Positions 15,154-23,481 of a stretch of 64,000 nucleotides of DNA are shown piece by piece. The notes beneath the pieces were generated by a model, which was given only the letters and a program-made list of their open reading frames with translations, was not told where the DNA came from and searched no databases. The stretch's first letter is position 1, and each line of letters starts with the position of its first letter. This DNA comes from Pseudopedobacter alpinus (lineage in GTDB: Bacteria > Bacteroidota > Bacteroidia > Sphingobacteriales > Sphingobacteriaceae): assembly GCF_042684645.1 (NCBI RefSeq), contig NZ_JBHULV010000016.1:1-64000 (forward strand), written 5' to 3'. Both the position numbers and the translations under genes were made by a program.

Positions 15154-16284
15154 ATGATTAATCGTATTATCAATTCTAAAATTATAAACAGATTATCTGA
15201 TAGAAAAGCTATTATTCTTTTAGGTCCAAGACAAGTGGGAAAAAGCACTTTAATAGAACAGCTTGAAAGTTCATTTGCACAGCCTGTAATGGTGTGGAAT
15301 GGGGATGAGTCTGATATTAGAGATCTGCTCAAAAATCCATCATCTACAAAATTAAAATCTTTAATTGGGAATGCTAAAACATTAATTATTGATGAAGCTC
15401 AAAGAATCGAAGATATTGGCTTAACCTTAAAATTAATTGTTGATCAAATTAAAGATGTAAAAGTAATTGCTACTGGTTCATCGGCTTTTGAGCTATCAAA
15501 TAAAACTAACGAGCCTTTAACAGGTAGAAAATGGGAGTATAAATTGTATCCTATTTCTTTTGAGGAAATGGTTAATCACCACGGATTATTGAATGAAAAG
15601 CGATTACTACATCAAAGGATGGTTTTTGGTTATTACCCAGAAATTATAAACCACCCTGGAGAAGAAATTCCAAGATTAAAGCAATTGGTAGATAGTTACC
15701 TTTTTAAGGATATACTAATTTGGGAGCGCATACTTAAGCCAGAAAAGTTAGAAAAACTGTTGCAAGCATTAGCATTTCAAGTAGGTAGTGAGGTTTCTTA
15801 TAACGAGTTGGGACAACTGGCCGGTTTAGATAACCAAACAGTCGAAAAATATATTCAATTATTAGAGAAAGCTTTTATTATTTTCAGGTTAAGTGCTTTA
15901 AGTAGGAATTTAAGAAACGAACTAAAGAAAAGCAGGAAGATTTATTTTTACGATAATGGATTACGCAATGCTATTATCAACAATTTTAATGCAGTTACTT
16001 TAAGAGATGATATTGGTGCGCTTTGGGAAAACTTTTTAATGAGCGAAAGACAAAAACTTTTAGCTTATAAAGAAATATACTGTCTTAAATATTTTTGGCG
16101 TACACATACACAACAAGAAATTGATTATTTGGAAGAAAGTAACGGAGAAATGAATGCTTACGAGTTTAAATGGAATGCAAAAGCCAAAGTAAAGTTTTCA
16201 AAATCATTTATAGAAAGTTATCATCCTAAAAATATGAGCGTAATAAATAGCGATAATTTTGAAGAATTTTTATTGAATGAATAA
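15154..16284 (+). CDS. AAA (AAA_14) ATPase with DUF4143 domain
   Basis: The 376-residue protein has Walker A GPRQVGKST (about residues 24-32), Walker B-like LIIDEAQ (about 78-84) and sensor ATGSSAFEL, then a winged-helix part and the C-terminal DUF4143 nuclease-like domain ending with a YL/EFKW core. These stand-alone ATPases are scattered, often variable genes in Bacteroidota whose function is not settled. It is monocistronic with its own promoter and paired palindromes. The flanks (cys cluster, LysE) are unrelated, so it may be an accessory insertion. Confidence 0.85.
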   Translation: MINRIINSKIINRLSDRKAIILLGPRQVGKSTLIEQLESSFAQPVMVWNGDESDIRDLLKNPSSTKLKSLIGNAKTLIIDEAQRIEDIGLTLKLIVDQIKDVKVIATGSSAFELSNKTNEPLTGRKWEYKLYPISFEEMVNHHGLLNEKRLLHQRMVFGYYPEIINHPGEEIPRLKQLVDSYLFKDILIWERILKPEKLEKLLQALAFQVGSEVSYNELGQLAGLDNQTVEKYIQLLEKAFIIFRLSALSRNLRNELKKSRKIYFYDNGLRNAIINNFNAVTLRDDIGALWENFLMSERQKLLAYKEIYCLKYFWRTHTQQEIDYLEESNGEMNAYEFKWNAKAKVKFSKSFIESYHPKNMSVINSDNFEEFLLNE

Positions 16285-16364
16285 GATAAACACTAGGCCA
16301 ATAATATTGCATGCAATCTCAATTTCTTCAGCCTAATTCCATAACCTAAATTTCTCAATTTATT

Positions 16365-16372
16365 TATATTTG
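16365..16372 (+). promoter_or_regulatory. -7 box TATATTTG almost touching the LysE start codon
   Basis: TATATTTG ends only 5 bases before ATG 16378. Since transcription normally starts a few bases after the box, the mRNA would be leaderless or nearly so. Confidence 0.55.
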
Positions 16373-16377
16373 CACCC

Positions 16378-16995
16378 ATGCTTTTGCTTACTTTTTTTGT
16401 AGCCATTGTGGTTAATTTTGTTGGCTATATTCCTATCGGAAATATCAACTTAACAGCTATGCAAATTTCTATTAATAAAGGAATTAAGCAGGCAACCATT
16501 TTCGCAACTTCTTTTGCTTTGGTTGAAGGTTTGTTTACTTATATTTTAATGCGCTTTGCAGAGTGGTTTGTTAGCGAAAAAGACTTTTTAAGTTGGTTAG
16601 AGTGGATTATGGTTGGCATTTTTCTTTTAATGGGAACCATAGCCTACTTCCAATCAAAAAAAGAAGCGAAGCCTATGGAAGATGTAAAAAAGAAAGACAG
16701 CATTAGAACAGGAATTATTTTAGGTGTTTTTAACCCCATGATTATCCCTTTTTGGACCATTGGCGGTACTTACCTTATTGCTAATAATTGGATTACAACA
16801 GCAGGATTTGGATTGATAGTTTTTGCAATTGGTGCTTCTATTGGCTCTTTTGCTTGCCTTTACCTATTCGGGCGTTTTGCCATGTACATTCAAAATAAAT
16901 TTTCTTTTAGCAATAAAGTAATTAATAGAAGTATTGCTATTATGTTCTTTTGTTTGGCAATTTTTCAAACGGTGAGGTTGATTTTGTTTAAGTAA
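16378..16995 (+). CDS. LysE family exporter
   Basis: This 205-residue inner-membrane protein has about six hydrophobic segments and the LysE/RhtB-type opening (FVGYIPIGNINLTAMQISINKG), with a second motif FNPMIIPFWTIGG near residue 120. Family members export amino acids or similar small molecules; the substrate is not predictable here. ATG 16378 is chosen because the upstream -7 box leaves no room for an earlier start. Confidence 0.8.
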   Translation: MLLLTFFVAIVVNFVGYIPIGNINLTAMQISINKGIKQATIFATSFALVEGLFTYILMRFAEWFVSEKDFLSWLEWIMVGIFLLMGTIAYFQSKKEAKPMEDVKKKDSIRTGIILGVFNPMIIPFWTIGGTYLIANNWITTAGFGLIVFAIGASIGSFACLYLFGRFAMYIQNKFSFSNKVINRSIAIMFFCLAIFQTVRLILFK

Positions 16996-17032
16996 TTGTA
17001 AAAGGTGGAAGGTAACAAAGGAAATAATTTCT

Positions 17033-17917
17033 ATGAAGAAAAACATTGTTTTACGAATACTATTTTTGCTTTTTACATTCTTGACTTCTTATGAAATAAA
17101 AGGTCAAGAAATTAGTAAAATATTAATAATCGATAAAAATTCAGGTGACCCAATTGACTTTGCTTCTTTAATTGTGAATGGAAATGTTTGTTGCTCTTCC
17201 AGTAAAACAGGAGAAATAACGTTAAATATACTTGAATTTCAAAAAGGAGATTCAATTGTAATTTCAAAACTTGGTTACACTTCAACTCTATTTATTTTTG
17301 ATTTTAAAAAATCTTTCCCTCCTAGTTTCACACTACAGCCCAAACATATCGCATTAAATGAAGTCACATTTAAAGAAAAAAAAGTCAAGAGATTTAAATT
17401 AGGAAACCCTGTTACCTTTACTGTAAACAAATTTTTACCTCGAACTGAAGATGCTTTTGCAACATATATTCCTGGAGATAGAGAAGGATTTGTTAATGGA
17501 ATAAACCTTAACCTAAGTGATGCATTAAATGGAATAACATCCCCTTTTAAACTAGAAATTTGTGAGATTACAAAAAATGGAATTCCTGGAAAAAGCTTAA
17601 TAAATGAAAGCTTAATCTTGAATAATTCTAAAAAGAAATCTTGGTTTTATATTGATTTATCGTCCTATAATATTACAATACCTAAACAAGGTTTTTTTGT
17701 GATCGTAAGTATACTTAATGAAAATTATTACGAAAAGGGAAGAGTTTACTGGCATAGAATGAGTTTCAAACAATTACCCTGCTTTGCCTTAAGAGCATAT
17801 AAAAAGAATGAAACCTCTTACACACTTATTAGATATAAATCAATAAATGGATTTGAATGGCATAAAATGAGACGTTCAATCATCAACTTAGAAATAACAG
17901 CAGAAGGATCAAATTAA
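17033..17917 (+). CDS. Secreted protein with carboxypeptidase-regulatory-like N-terminal domain
   Basis: The 294-residue protein has a signal peptide (cleavage near residue 25, IKGQ). A CarboxypepD_reg-like beta-sandwich follows (about residues 30-110: KNSGDPIDFASLIVNG, KTGEITLNI, GYTSTLF), as is common in Bacteroidota envelope proteins. The remaining 170 residues I do not recognise; they are strand-rich and without catalytic motifs. It is convergent with ribF and overlaps its end by 4 bases. It is probably an envelope or periplasmic protein. Confidence 0.65.
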   Translation: MKKNIVLRILFLLFTFLTSYEIKGQEISKILIIDKNSGDPIDFASLIVNGNVCCSSSKTGEITLNILEFQKGDSIVISKLGYTSTLFIFDFKKSFPPSFTLQPKHIALNEVTFKEKKVKRFKLGNPVTFTVNKFLPRTEDAFATYIPGDREGFVNGINLNLSDALNGITSPFKLEICEITKNGIPGKSLINESLILNNSKKKSWFYIDLSSYNITIPKQGFFVIVSILNENYYEKGRVYWHRMSFKQLPCFALRAYKKNETSYTLIRYKSINGFEWHKMRRSIINLEITAEGSN

Positions 17918-18918
17918 TTTTTGTCTTTAAAAAAAGCGATTGTACTCTCTTTATCCTTCCCCAACTGTTCAGTCAATTTCTCCAAACCTTCAAACTTAAC
18001 ATCATGACGAATAAATTTTAAGAAATTCATTTTTATATTTTGATGATAAATATCCTCTGCAAAATCAAAAATATTGATTTCTATATTCTGGCTCATTCCG
18101 TTAATGGTAGGCCTATGCCCAATGTAAGCCATGCCTTTGTAGATTTTAACATCAGCTTTTTTATTACTCCTAAAAGGCAAAAAAGGATTATGTAGTTCCT
18201 GATTTTTGTTTTTTGATTCTTGAATTTCTACCGTAACGGCATAAATCCCATCAGATGGAATCAATTTATAACTTTCTTCTATAAATAAGTTAGCTGTTGG
18301 GTAACCTAAAGTTCGGCCTATTTGGTCGCCTTTAATTACTTTGCCATACAAACCAAAAGGATTTCCTAATAATTCGTTAGCTGTACTTACATCGCCTTGT
18401 GCTAAAGCTTTTCTTATTCGGGTGGATGAAACAGCAAAATCTCGAACATCTTGTTCTGGTATTTCTTCAATTTGGTAATCGTAAACAGAACCGTATTGTT
18501 GCAATTCAGCTAAGCCTCCACTCCTATCCTTACCAAAACGATGATCGTAACCTATCACTATTTCTTTCATCCCAATCTGATTTATTAAAACATCTTTAAT
18601 ATATTGTTCGGGACTTTGGTTAGAAAAATCTCGAGTAAAAGGGGTAATAATTAAATGATCTATACCTAGTTCTTCTAAGAACTGAGCCTTTTCTGCCATG
18701 GTATTAATCATTTTCAGCTCTTGGTTTCCCGGATTTAAAATCATCCTTGGGTGAGGGAAAAAAGTAAGAATTACGCTTTCGCCATTACTTTTTTTGGCCT
18801 TTTCTACCAGTTTATTAATAATTTTTTGATGACCTAAATGCACACCGTCAAAAGTCCCAATGGTTACAACTGCATGGTTTAAACGTTCGAAATCTTTAAT
18901 ATGATGGTAGATTTTCAT
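17914..18918 (-). CDS. ribF: Bifunctional riboflavin kinase/FAD synthetase, with unusual internal insertion
   Basis: The 334-residue protein has the nucleotidyltransferase motif GTFDGVHLGH (21-30) and, after residue 185, the riboflavin kinase domain (GDQIGRTLGYPTAN, 198-210; GMAYIGHRPT). It converts riboflavin to FMN and FAD. Between EIQ and VKIYKGMAYIG there is an insertion of about 26 residues (232-257), rich in Lys, Asn and Gln, where the family usually has only a short turn. The reading frame is kept. It is the last gene of the ftsX-DUF3098-uppP-truB-ribF arrangement, after a 290-bp gap. Confidence 0.93.
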   Translation of the reverse strand: MKIYHHIKDFERLNHAVVTIGTFDGVHLGHQKIINKLVEKAKKSNGESVILTFFPHPRMILNPGNQELKMINTMAEKAQFLEELGIDHLIITPFTRDFSNQSPEQYIKDVLINQIGMKEIVIGYDHRFGKDRSGGLAELQQYGSVYDYQIEEIPEQDVRDFAVSSTRIRKALAQGDVSTANELLGNPFGLYGKVIKGDQIGRTLGYPTANLFIEESYKLIPSDGIYAVTVEIQESKNKNQELHNPFLPFRSNKKADVKIYKGMAYIGHRPTINGMSQNIEINIFDFAEDIYHQNIKMNFLKFIRHDVKFEGLEKLTEQLGKDKESTIAFFKDKN

Positions 18919-18959
18919 TAATATTATTTATTGAATTGCGAATTGAAGATTATTCATCT

Positions 18960-19135
18960 TTTACTCATAGATATAAACCCAAAACCGCACAGGCTTTCCT
19001 GCCCTCATGCCGGGCAATGGCATTTACTTTTTTTCCGCAAAAAAGTAACCAAAAAACTCTCGCCTGCGCCTGATGCTATTTATGGAAGTGCTTTGACTTC
19101 TTCATCTTTTCCGCACCAGACAAGGGCGAATTAAA
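18960..19135. repeat. Intergenic GC-richer element with inverted repeat (REP-like)
   Basis: Within the truB-ribF gap a block unlike its AT-rich surroundings carries TTACTTTTTT/AAAAAAGTAA around TCCGC (about 19024-19048), CCCTCATGCCGGGC and CTCGCCTGCGCCTGATGC. It resembles intergenic repeats that recur in many Bacteroidota genomes. I see no convincing gene in it, and only one copy is in this window. Confidence 0.5.
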
Positions 19136-19208
19136 CGGTAATTACTGTTTCTACTTTAACTAATACGGCATAAATTAATCCTAATTTAAATCGAAAAATC
19201 TTAACTCA

Positions 19209-19937
19209 TTATCTAAAATCTTCTTCAATCTTAATCTCTCTTACATGATTCACCAATTCCATAACTTCATAAGCATCTTCTACTCTAAAATTACCGCTTC
19301 TGGTTCTTCTTAGTTTTGATAAGTAAGCCCCGTTACCCAATTTTTCACCAAAATCTTTAGCTAAAGAACGGATGTATGTTCCCTTTGAGCAAACTACTCT
19401 AAAATCAACTTCGGGTAATTCAATTCTGGTTATTTCAAATTCTGTGATACTAACCCTTCTGGTTTTCAGTTCTACTTCTTCGCCTCTTCTCGCTTTTAAA
19501 TACAATCTTTCTCCACCAACTTTAATTGCAGAGTGAGCAGGTGGATATTGATCTAAATCGCCAATAAAATGTTGGCAATTTGCTAAAATAGCCACTTCTG
19601 TAAGATTAGCGGTATCAAAGGTTTGATCAACTTCTGTTTCTAAATCATAAGATGGAGTAGTTGCACCTAAAGTAAAAGTACCAGTATATTCTTTTTCTTC
19701 TGCCTGGAAAGTGTCTATTTGTTTGGTAAGTTTGCCGGTGCAAAGAATTAATAAACCAGTTGCTAATGGGTCTAAAGTACCAGCATGACCAACTTTTAAC
19801 TTTAACGGTTTAAACGAGTTCCTTAACTTACCTACAACGTCAAAAGATGTCCAGCTGTATGGTTTATTTATTAATAAAACTTCGCCATCTGTAAAATTAA
19901 ATTTTGGAAATTGTTTTGCGCTATTTTCTTCGCTCAT
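19209..19937 (-). CDS. truB: tRNA pseudouridine(55) synthase
   Basis: The 242-residue protein has the TruB catalytic motif GHAGTLDPLATGLL (about 50-63, Asp catalytic), YPPAHSAIKVGGERLY and KGTYIRSLAKDFG. It makes pseudouridine 55 in the T-loop of tRNAs. It lacks a long C-terminal PUA domain, which is usual in this phylum. Its start lies 2 bases after uppP ends, so the two are cotranscribed. Confidence 0.95.
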   Translation of the reverse strand: MSEENSAKQFPKFNFTDGEVLLINKPYSWTSFDVVGKLRNSFKPLKLKVGHAGTLDPLATGLLILCTGKLTKQIDTFQAEEKEYTGTFTLGATTPSYDLETEVDQTFDTANLTEVAILANCQHFIGDLDQYPPAHSAIKVGGERLYLKARRGEEVELKTRRVSITEFEITRIELPEVDFRVVCSKGTYIRSLAKDFGEKLGNGAYLSKLRRTRSGNFRVEDAYEVMELVNHVREIKIEEDFR

Positions 19938-19939
19938 GC

Positions 19940-20734
19940 TTAAATAATTTGTAAGCTATGTCCGCTTAAAATCAAAACGATAATAATAGCACCTACAATA
20001 ATTCTGTAAATTCCGAAAACTCTAAAACCGTTTTTACTTAAAAACCCGATGAAGCTTTTAATTGCAATTAATGCTACTACAAAGCCAATTACATTGCCTA
20101 ATAACAACAAATTAATTTCATCAGAACTGATGGTGTGTCCATCTTTATAAAAATCGTAAAGTTTTTTTGCTGTTGCAGCAAACATGGTTGGTACAGCTAA
20201 AAAGAAAGAAAATTCTGCAGCTGCTTTACGGGTTAATTTTTGCGACATACCACCAACAATACTGGCACCAGAGCGAGACATCCCTGGAATCATAGCTAAA
20301 CATTGGAAAATACCAATTTTTAATGCCGTGGGATAAGATATTTCATCTGCATCATCTATATCAGCATTTTTAAACCATTTATCTACAAACAGTAAAATAA
20401 CACCTCCTACTAATAAAGTAACGCCAACTGTTAAAGGGCTCTCCATTAATTCGTCAATCATATCGCTAAAAAGCAATCCAAAAATAACGGCCGGAATAAA
20501 GGCAACAAAAAGCTTAAAGTAAAAATCGAAACTTCTAAAAAACCTTTTAAAGTACAAAACAACTACAGAAAGTATGGTACCCAATTGTATAGCTACAGTA
20601 AATAGTTTCACAAAGTTATCTGATTGTATGCCCATTAAAGACGAGGCAATAATCATGTGGCCAGTAGAGGAAACTGGTAAAAATTCTGTAAGACCCTCAA
20701 TGATGGCCAGTACAATTACTTCAAAAACATTCAT
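19940..20734 (-). CDS. uppP: Undecaprenyl-diphosphatase
   Basis: The 264-residue membrane protein has the BacA/UppP signatures EGLTEFLPVSSTGH (about residues 14-27) and PGMSRSGASIVGG (about 150-173) and seven to eight hydrophobic segments. It recycles the lipid carrier for peptidoglycan. The gene abuts the DUF3098 gene directly (no gap) and truB closely. Confidence 0.95.
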   Translation of the reverse strand: MNVFEVIVLAIIEGLTEFLPVSSTGHMIIASSLMGIQSDNFVKLFTVAIQLGTILSVVVLYFKRFFRSFDFYFKLFVAFIPAVIFGLLFSDMIDELMESPLTVGVTLLVGGVILLFVDKWFKNADIDDADEISYPTALKIGIFQCLAMIPGMSRSGASIVGGMSQKLTRKAAAEFSFFLAVPTMFAATAKKLYDFYKDGHTISSDEINLLLLGNVIGFVVALIAIKSFIGFLSKNGFRVFGIYRIIVGAIIIVLILSGHSLQII

Positions 20735-20965
20735 TTATTTTTTAGCTCTCTTTTTTAGAATAGCGTAAAAGCCAAGTGCAAAGCCGCCAAGTACTACAAT
20801 TGGAGCTAATACAATTTTTGTAAAACTATAAATATCAGTATCGCCACTCATTAAAATAAAACCAATAATAACAATTACAATACTTGCAATCATCAATTGG
20901 TAATTCTGTTTTTCAAAAACAAAATGAACTGAAGTGTTATCTGATTTGATTGGGTTTTGAGCCAT
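20735..20965 (-). CDS. DUF3098 small membrane protein
   Basis: The 76-residue protein has two transmembrane segments (about 26-44 and 50-70) and a basic tail KKRAKK. It matches the DUF3098 family, which typically lies between ftsX and uppP in Bacteroidota. The function is unknown; the constant neighbourhood suggests a role with FtsX or UppP at the cell envelope. Confidence 0.85.
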   Translation of the reverse strand: MAQNPIKSDNTSVHFVFEKQNYQLMIASIVIVIIGFILMSGDTDIYSFTKIVLAPIVVLGGFALGFYAILKKRAKK

Positions 20966-20969
20966 AATT

Positions 20970-21848
20970 TTATCTGTATAAATCGTAAACTTTAAGCTTT
21001 AAATATTTGGTAACGGCAAAATAAGTGCTCAAACTCGAGATTAAAATCCCAACTCCAATAACGCCTATAAACACTAAACCAAACTCGTAGTAGTTGGTTA
21101 AAATAACCAGCTCTGGTATTTGTTGTTGTGCAAAATAAAGGGTAAGTACCAATAAAATTACAGCTATTAAACCAGCAATAAAGCCATGTAAAATGCCATA
21201 ATTAATAAATGGTTTACGTATAAAACCACGGGTTGCACCAACCAATTGCATACTTTTTATTAAAAAACGTTGCGAATAAATGGCTAAGCGTATGGTGTTG
21301 TTGATTAAGCCAACTGCAATAATTAACAGCACTAAACCAAAGCCTAAAATTACAATAGAAATGGTGCGTATGTTTTGATTAATCATATCTACCAGAGATT
21401 TTTGGTAGCGCACTTCATTAACCATTTCATTTTTCTGAAAAGCTTTACTTAACACCTCAATGCTTTCATTGTTAGCATAATCCGCCTTCATGTAAACATC
21501 TATCGAAGAAAGTAGCGGATTATAGCCTAAAAATTTGATAAAATCTTCACCCAAATCTTTTGTTAAATTGCGGGCAGCTATTTCTTTACTTATATATTGG
21601 GTAGATTTTACGTAGTTATTACCTTCAATTTGTTTTTGCAAAGCTAAAATATCAACTTCTTTTGTACCCTCGTTAATAATTACGTTAAGCACTATGTTTT
21701 CTTTAACGTAATTAGAAAGTTTACGCCCATGTACAATTATTAGCCCCAATAAACCTACCATTAGTAGTACTAAAGAAATACTAATTACTGTAGAAACATA
21801 AATTGTTTTTGTTTTCTTGGATGCTCTGCTGTCTTCAAATTCTTCCAT
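20970..21848 (-). CDS. ftsX: Cell division protein FtsX (permease-like)
   Basis: The 292-residue protein has one N-terminal transmembrane segment (about 18-38), a periplasmic loop (about 45-165) and three C-terminal segments with the FtsX motif SMQLVGATRGFIRKPF (about 199-214). With FtsE it controls peptidoglycan hydrolysis at division. ftsE is not adjacent. It is the first gene of the leftward block. Confidence 0.93.
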   Translation of the reverse strand: MEEFEDSRASKKTKTIYVSTVISISLVLLMVGLLGLIIVHGRKLSNYVKENIVLNVIINEGTKEVDILALQKQIEGNNYVKSTQYISKEIAARNLTKDLGEDFIKFLGYNPLLSSIDVYMKADYANNESIEVLSKAFQKNEMVNEVRYQKSLVDMINQNIRTISIVILGFGLVLLIIAVGLINNTIRLAIYSQRFLIKSMQLVGATRGFIRKPFINYGILHGFIAGLIAVILLVLTLYFAQQQIPELVILTNYYEFGLVFIGVIGVGILISSLSTYFAVTKYLKLKVYDLYR

Positions 21849-22162
21849 AAATGAGATATTTATTTTGCGAAAATAACAAACCTTATTTTAATATAGGCAT
21901 CAATGTGCTTAAACTGAAAAATTTTAACAAACTTTCACTTTCTAAATTTTACTTATCACAACAACTGCCTATTTTCTAACACACTTTTTCAATATCAAAA
22001 ATTACCACCGGTTAAAAAAATGTTGGCATTAAACATTGTTACACAAATAACGGATAACAATTTTTCACTTAGCTTAAAAAGCTATTAATTAGGCCTCTAT
22101 TTCACAATTGGCATTTTAGTTGTCTTTACTACAACAATTATTAACCATTTAAAATTTACATT
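21849..22162. other. Intergenic region between divergent ftsX and the DUF892 gene
   Basis: This 314-bp AT-rich spacer must hold both divergent promoters. I see no clear TAnnTTTG box for either gene and no stem-loop or frame of note. A lac-operator-like string near 22052 is judged chance. Confidence 0.4.
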
Positions 22163-22699
22163 ATGACAACGCAAAAGAAAACATCAGGATTAACAGAAGA
22201 AATGAAAAACTCAGAATTTCACAAATTTTTTGTTGACGAAATTAAAGACATTTATTGGGCAGAGAAACATTTACACAAAGCTTTACCAAAAATGCAAAAA
22301 GCAGCTACAAGTAAAGAGTTAGCTAAAGCATTTGAAAAACATATTGAAGATACCGCTCAACATATTGAAACTTTAGAAAAAGTTTTTGAATTGTTAGAAG
22401 AGAAAGCAGTTGGTAAAAAATGTGATGCCATGGAAGGTTTGTTAGAAGAAGGCAAATCTATCATAGAAGATACTGATAAAGACACTATGATTAGAGATGC
22501 AGGCTTAATTTTGGCAGCACAAAAAGTAGAACATTACGAAATTGCAACTTACGGTACTTTACGTGTATTCGCAAAGAACATGGGACATACAGAAATTGAG
22601 AAATTACTTAGTCAAACATTAGATAACGAAAAAGAAACCGATGTTGCACTAACTAAAATTGCAGAATCTTTTGTAAATGAGGAAGCTGTAAACGAATAA
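22163..22699 (+). CDS. DUF892 ferritin-like protein (YciE/YciF family)
   Basis: The 178-residue helical protein has FVDEIKDIYWAEKHLHKALPKM near the start, EDTAQHIETLEKVFELL, and a second helix pair with AQKVEHYEIATYGTLR. The E/H residues are spaced as in the di-iron ferritin-like fold. Members are induced by osmotic and oxidative stress. It is followed by a terminator and then an Ohr-type peroxidase, in keeping with a stress theme. Confidence 0.88.
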   Translation: MTTQKKTSGLTEEMKNSEFHKFFVDEIKDIYWAEKHLHKALPKMQKAATSKELAKAFEKHIEDTAQHIETLEKVFELLEEKAVGKKCDAMEGLLEEGKSIIEDTDKDTMIRDAGLILAAQKVEHYEIATYGTLRVFAKNMGHTEIEKLLSQTLDNEKETDVALTKIAESFVNEEAVNE

Positions 22700-22725
22700 T
22701 TAGAATTACCTTTCTATGAAAAACA

Positions 22726-22756
22726 AATCGGGTTATAGAGTATAGCCCGATTTTTT
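22726..22756 (+). terminator. Terminator after the DUF892 gene
   Basis: A 12-bp stem (AATCGGGTTATA with TATAGCCCGATT, one G-U pair), a three-base loop and a T run. Confidence 0.88.
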
Positions 22757-22775
22757 ACATTTAAAATTATTGAAA

Positions 22776-23189
22776 ATGAAAAAGTTATACACGGCAGTTG
22801 TAACTGCTAAAGGAGGAAGAGATGGTCATATAAAATCATCTGACGGAGTTTTAGATTTAGATTTAAAAGCCCCAAAAGCTATGGGTGGCGAGGATGGATT
22901 TACCAACCCAGAAATACTATTTGCTGGCGCTTGGGGAATTTGCTATTTAGGCGCATTAGGTTCTATCGGAAAAAGAGATGGCGTTGATGTGAGTGAAGCA
23001 ACAGCAGAAGTACATGTAAGTTTTAACCAAGAAAGTGAAACTTCATACCAACTTTCGGCAGAAATTCATGTTCACATTCCAGGTGTTGTAATTGAAAAAG
23101 CTCAAAAAATGGCAGATGCCGCCCATAAAGGTTGCCCATACTCTAAAGCAACAAGAGGAAATATTGATGTTTTGGTGAAAGCTGTTTAA
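22776..23189 (+). CDS. Ohr/OsmC-type organic hydroperoxide reductase
   Basis: The 137-residue protein has the Ohr opening KLYTAVVTAKGGRDG and two catalytic cysteines: one in GICYLGALG (about residue 53) and one in KGCPYSKATRGN (about residue 121). It reduces organic peroxides with dithiols. ATG 22776 is preferred to the TTG at 22770, which lies 6 bases upstream in frame. It has its own perfect terminator. Confidence 0.88.
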   Translation: MKKLYTAVVTAKGGRDGHIKSSDGVLDLDLKAPKAMGGEDGFTNPEILFAGAWGICYLGALGSIGKRDGVDVSEATAEVHVSFNQESETSYQLSAEIHVHIPGVVIEKAQKMADAAHKGCPYSKATRGNIDVLVKAV

Positions 23190-23204
23190 TTTCATCCTCT
23201 ATAA

Positions 23205-23243
23205 AAGTTTGAACTTGAACCATTTTTAAGTTCAAACTTTTTA
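23205..23243 (+). terminator. Terminator after the Ohr gene
   Basis: A perfect 12-bp stem (AAGTTTGAACTT with AAGTTCAAACTT), an 11-base loop and a T run. Confidence 0.85.
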
Positions 23244-23481
23244 CATCTTCGCTATCGTAAAAAATCTAAAATTATCTTTCTAATTTATTTTGTGTTATTT
23301 TCTTTAAACACATAAATAATTGTCACATTTTAATGTCTTTTAAAAATGTATCATTAGCTTTGGTTCACTAAATGCAATTGCTATTAGGTGGCAAAAAAAT
23401 CAATGAGGCTATGTATTTTAGTTCTCAGAGGACAAAAGTTTGAAGTTTAAAAATCTAAATCAATCTAATAAATAATTAATA

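Noticed and set aside
18931..19134. 67-codon frame in the truB-ribF gap
   Set aside because: It runs through the REP-like block and lacks any family resemblance; judged non-coding.
22048..22075. GGATAACAATTT string similar to the lac operator
   Set aside because: A chance match in AT-rich DNA; no LacI-type regulator or sugar gene nearby and the dyad is incomplete.
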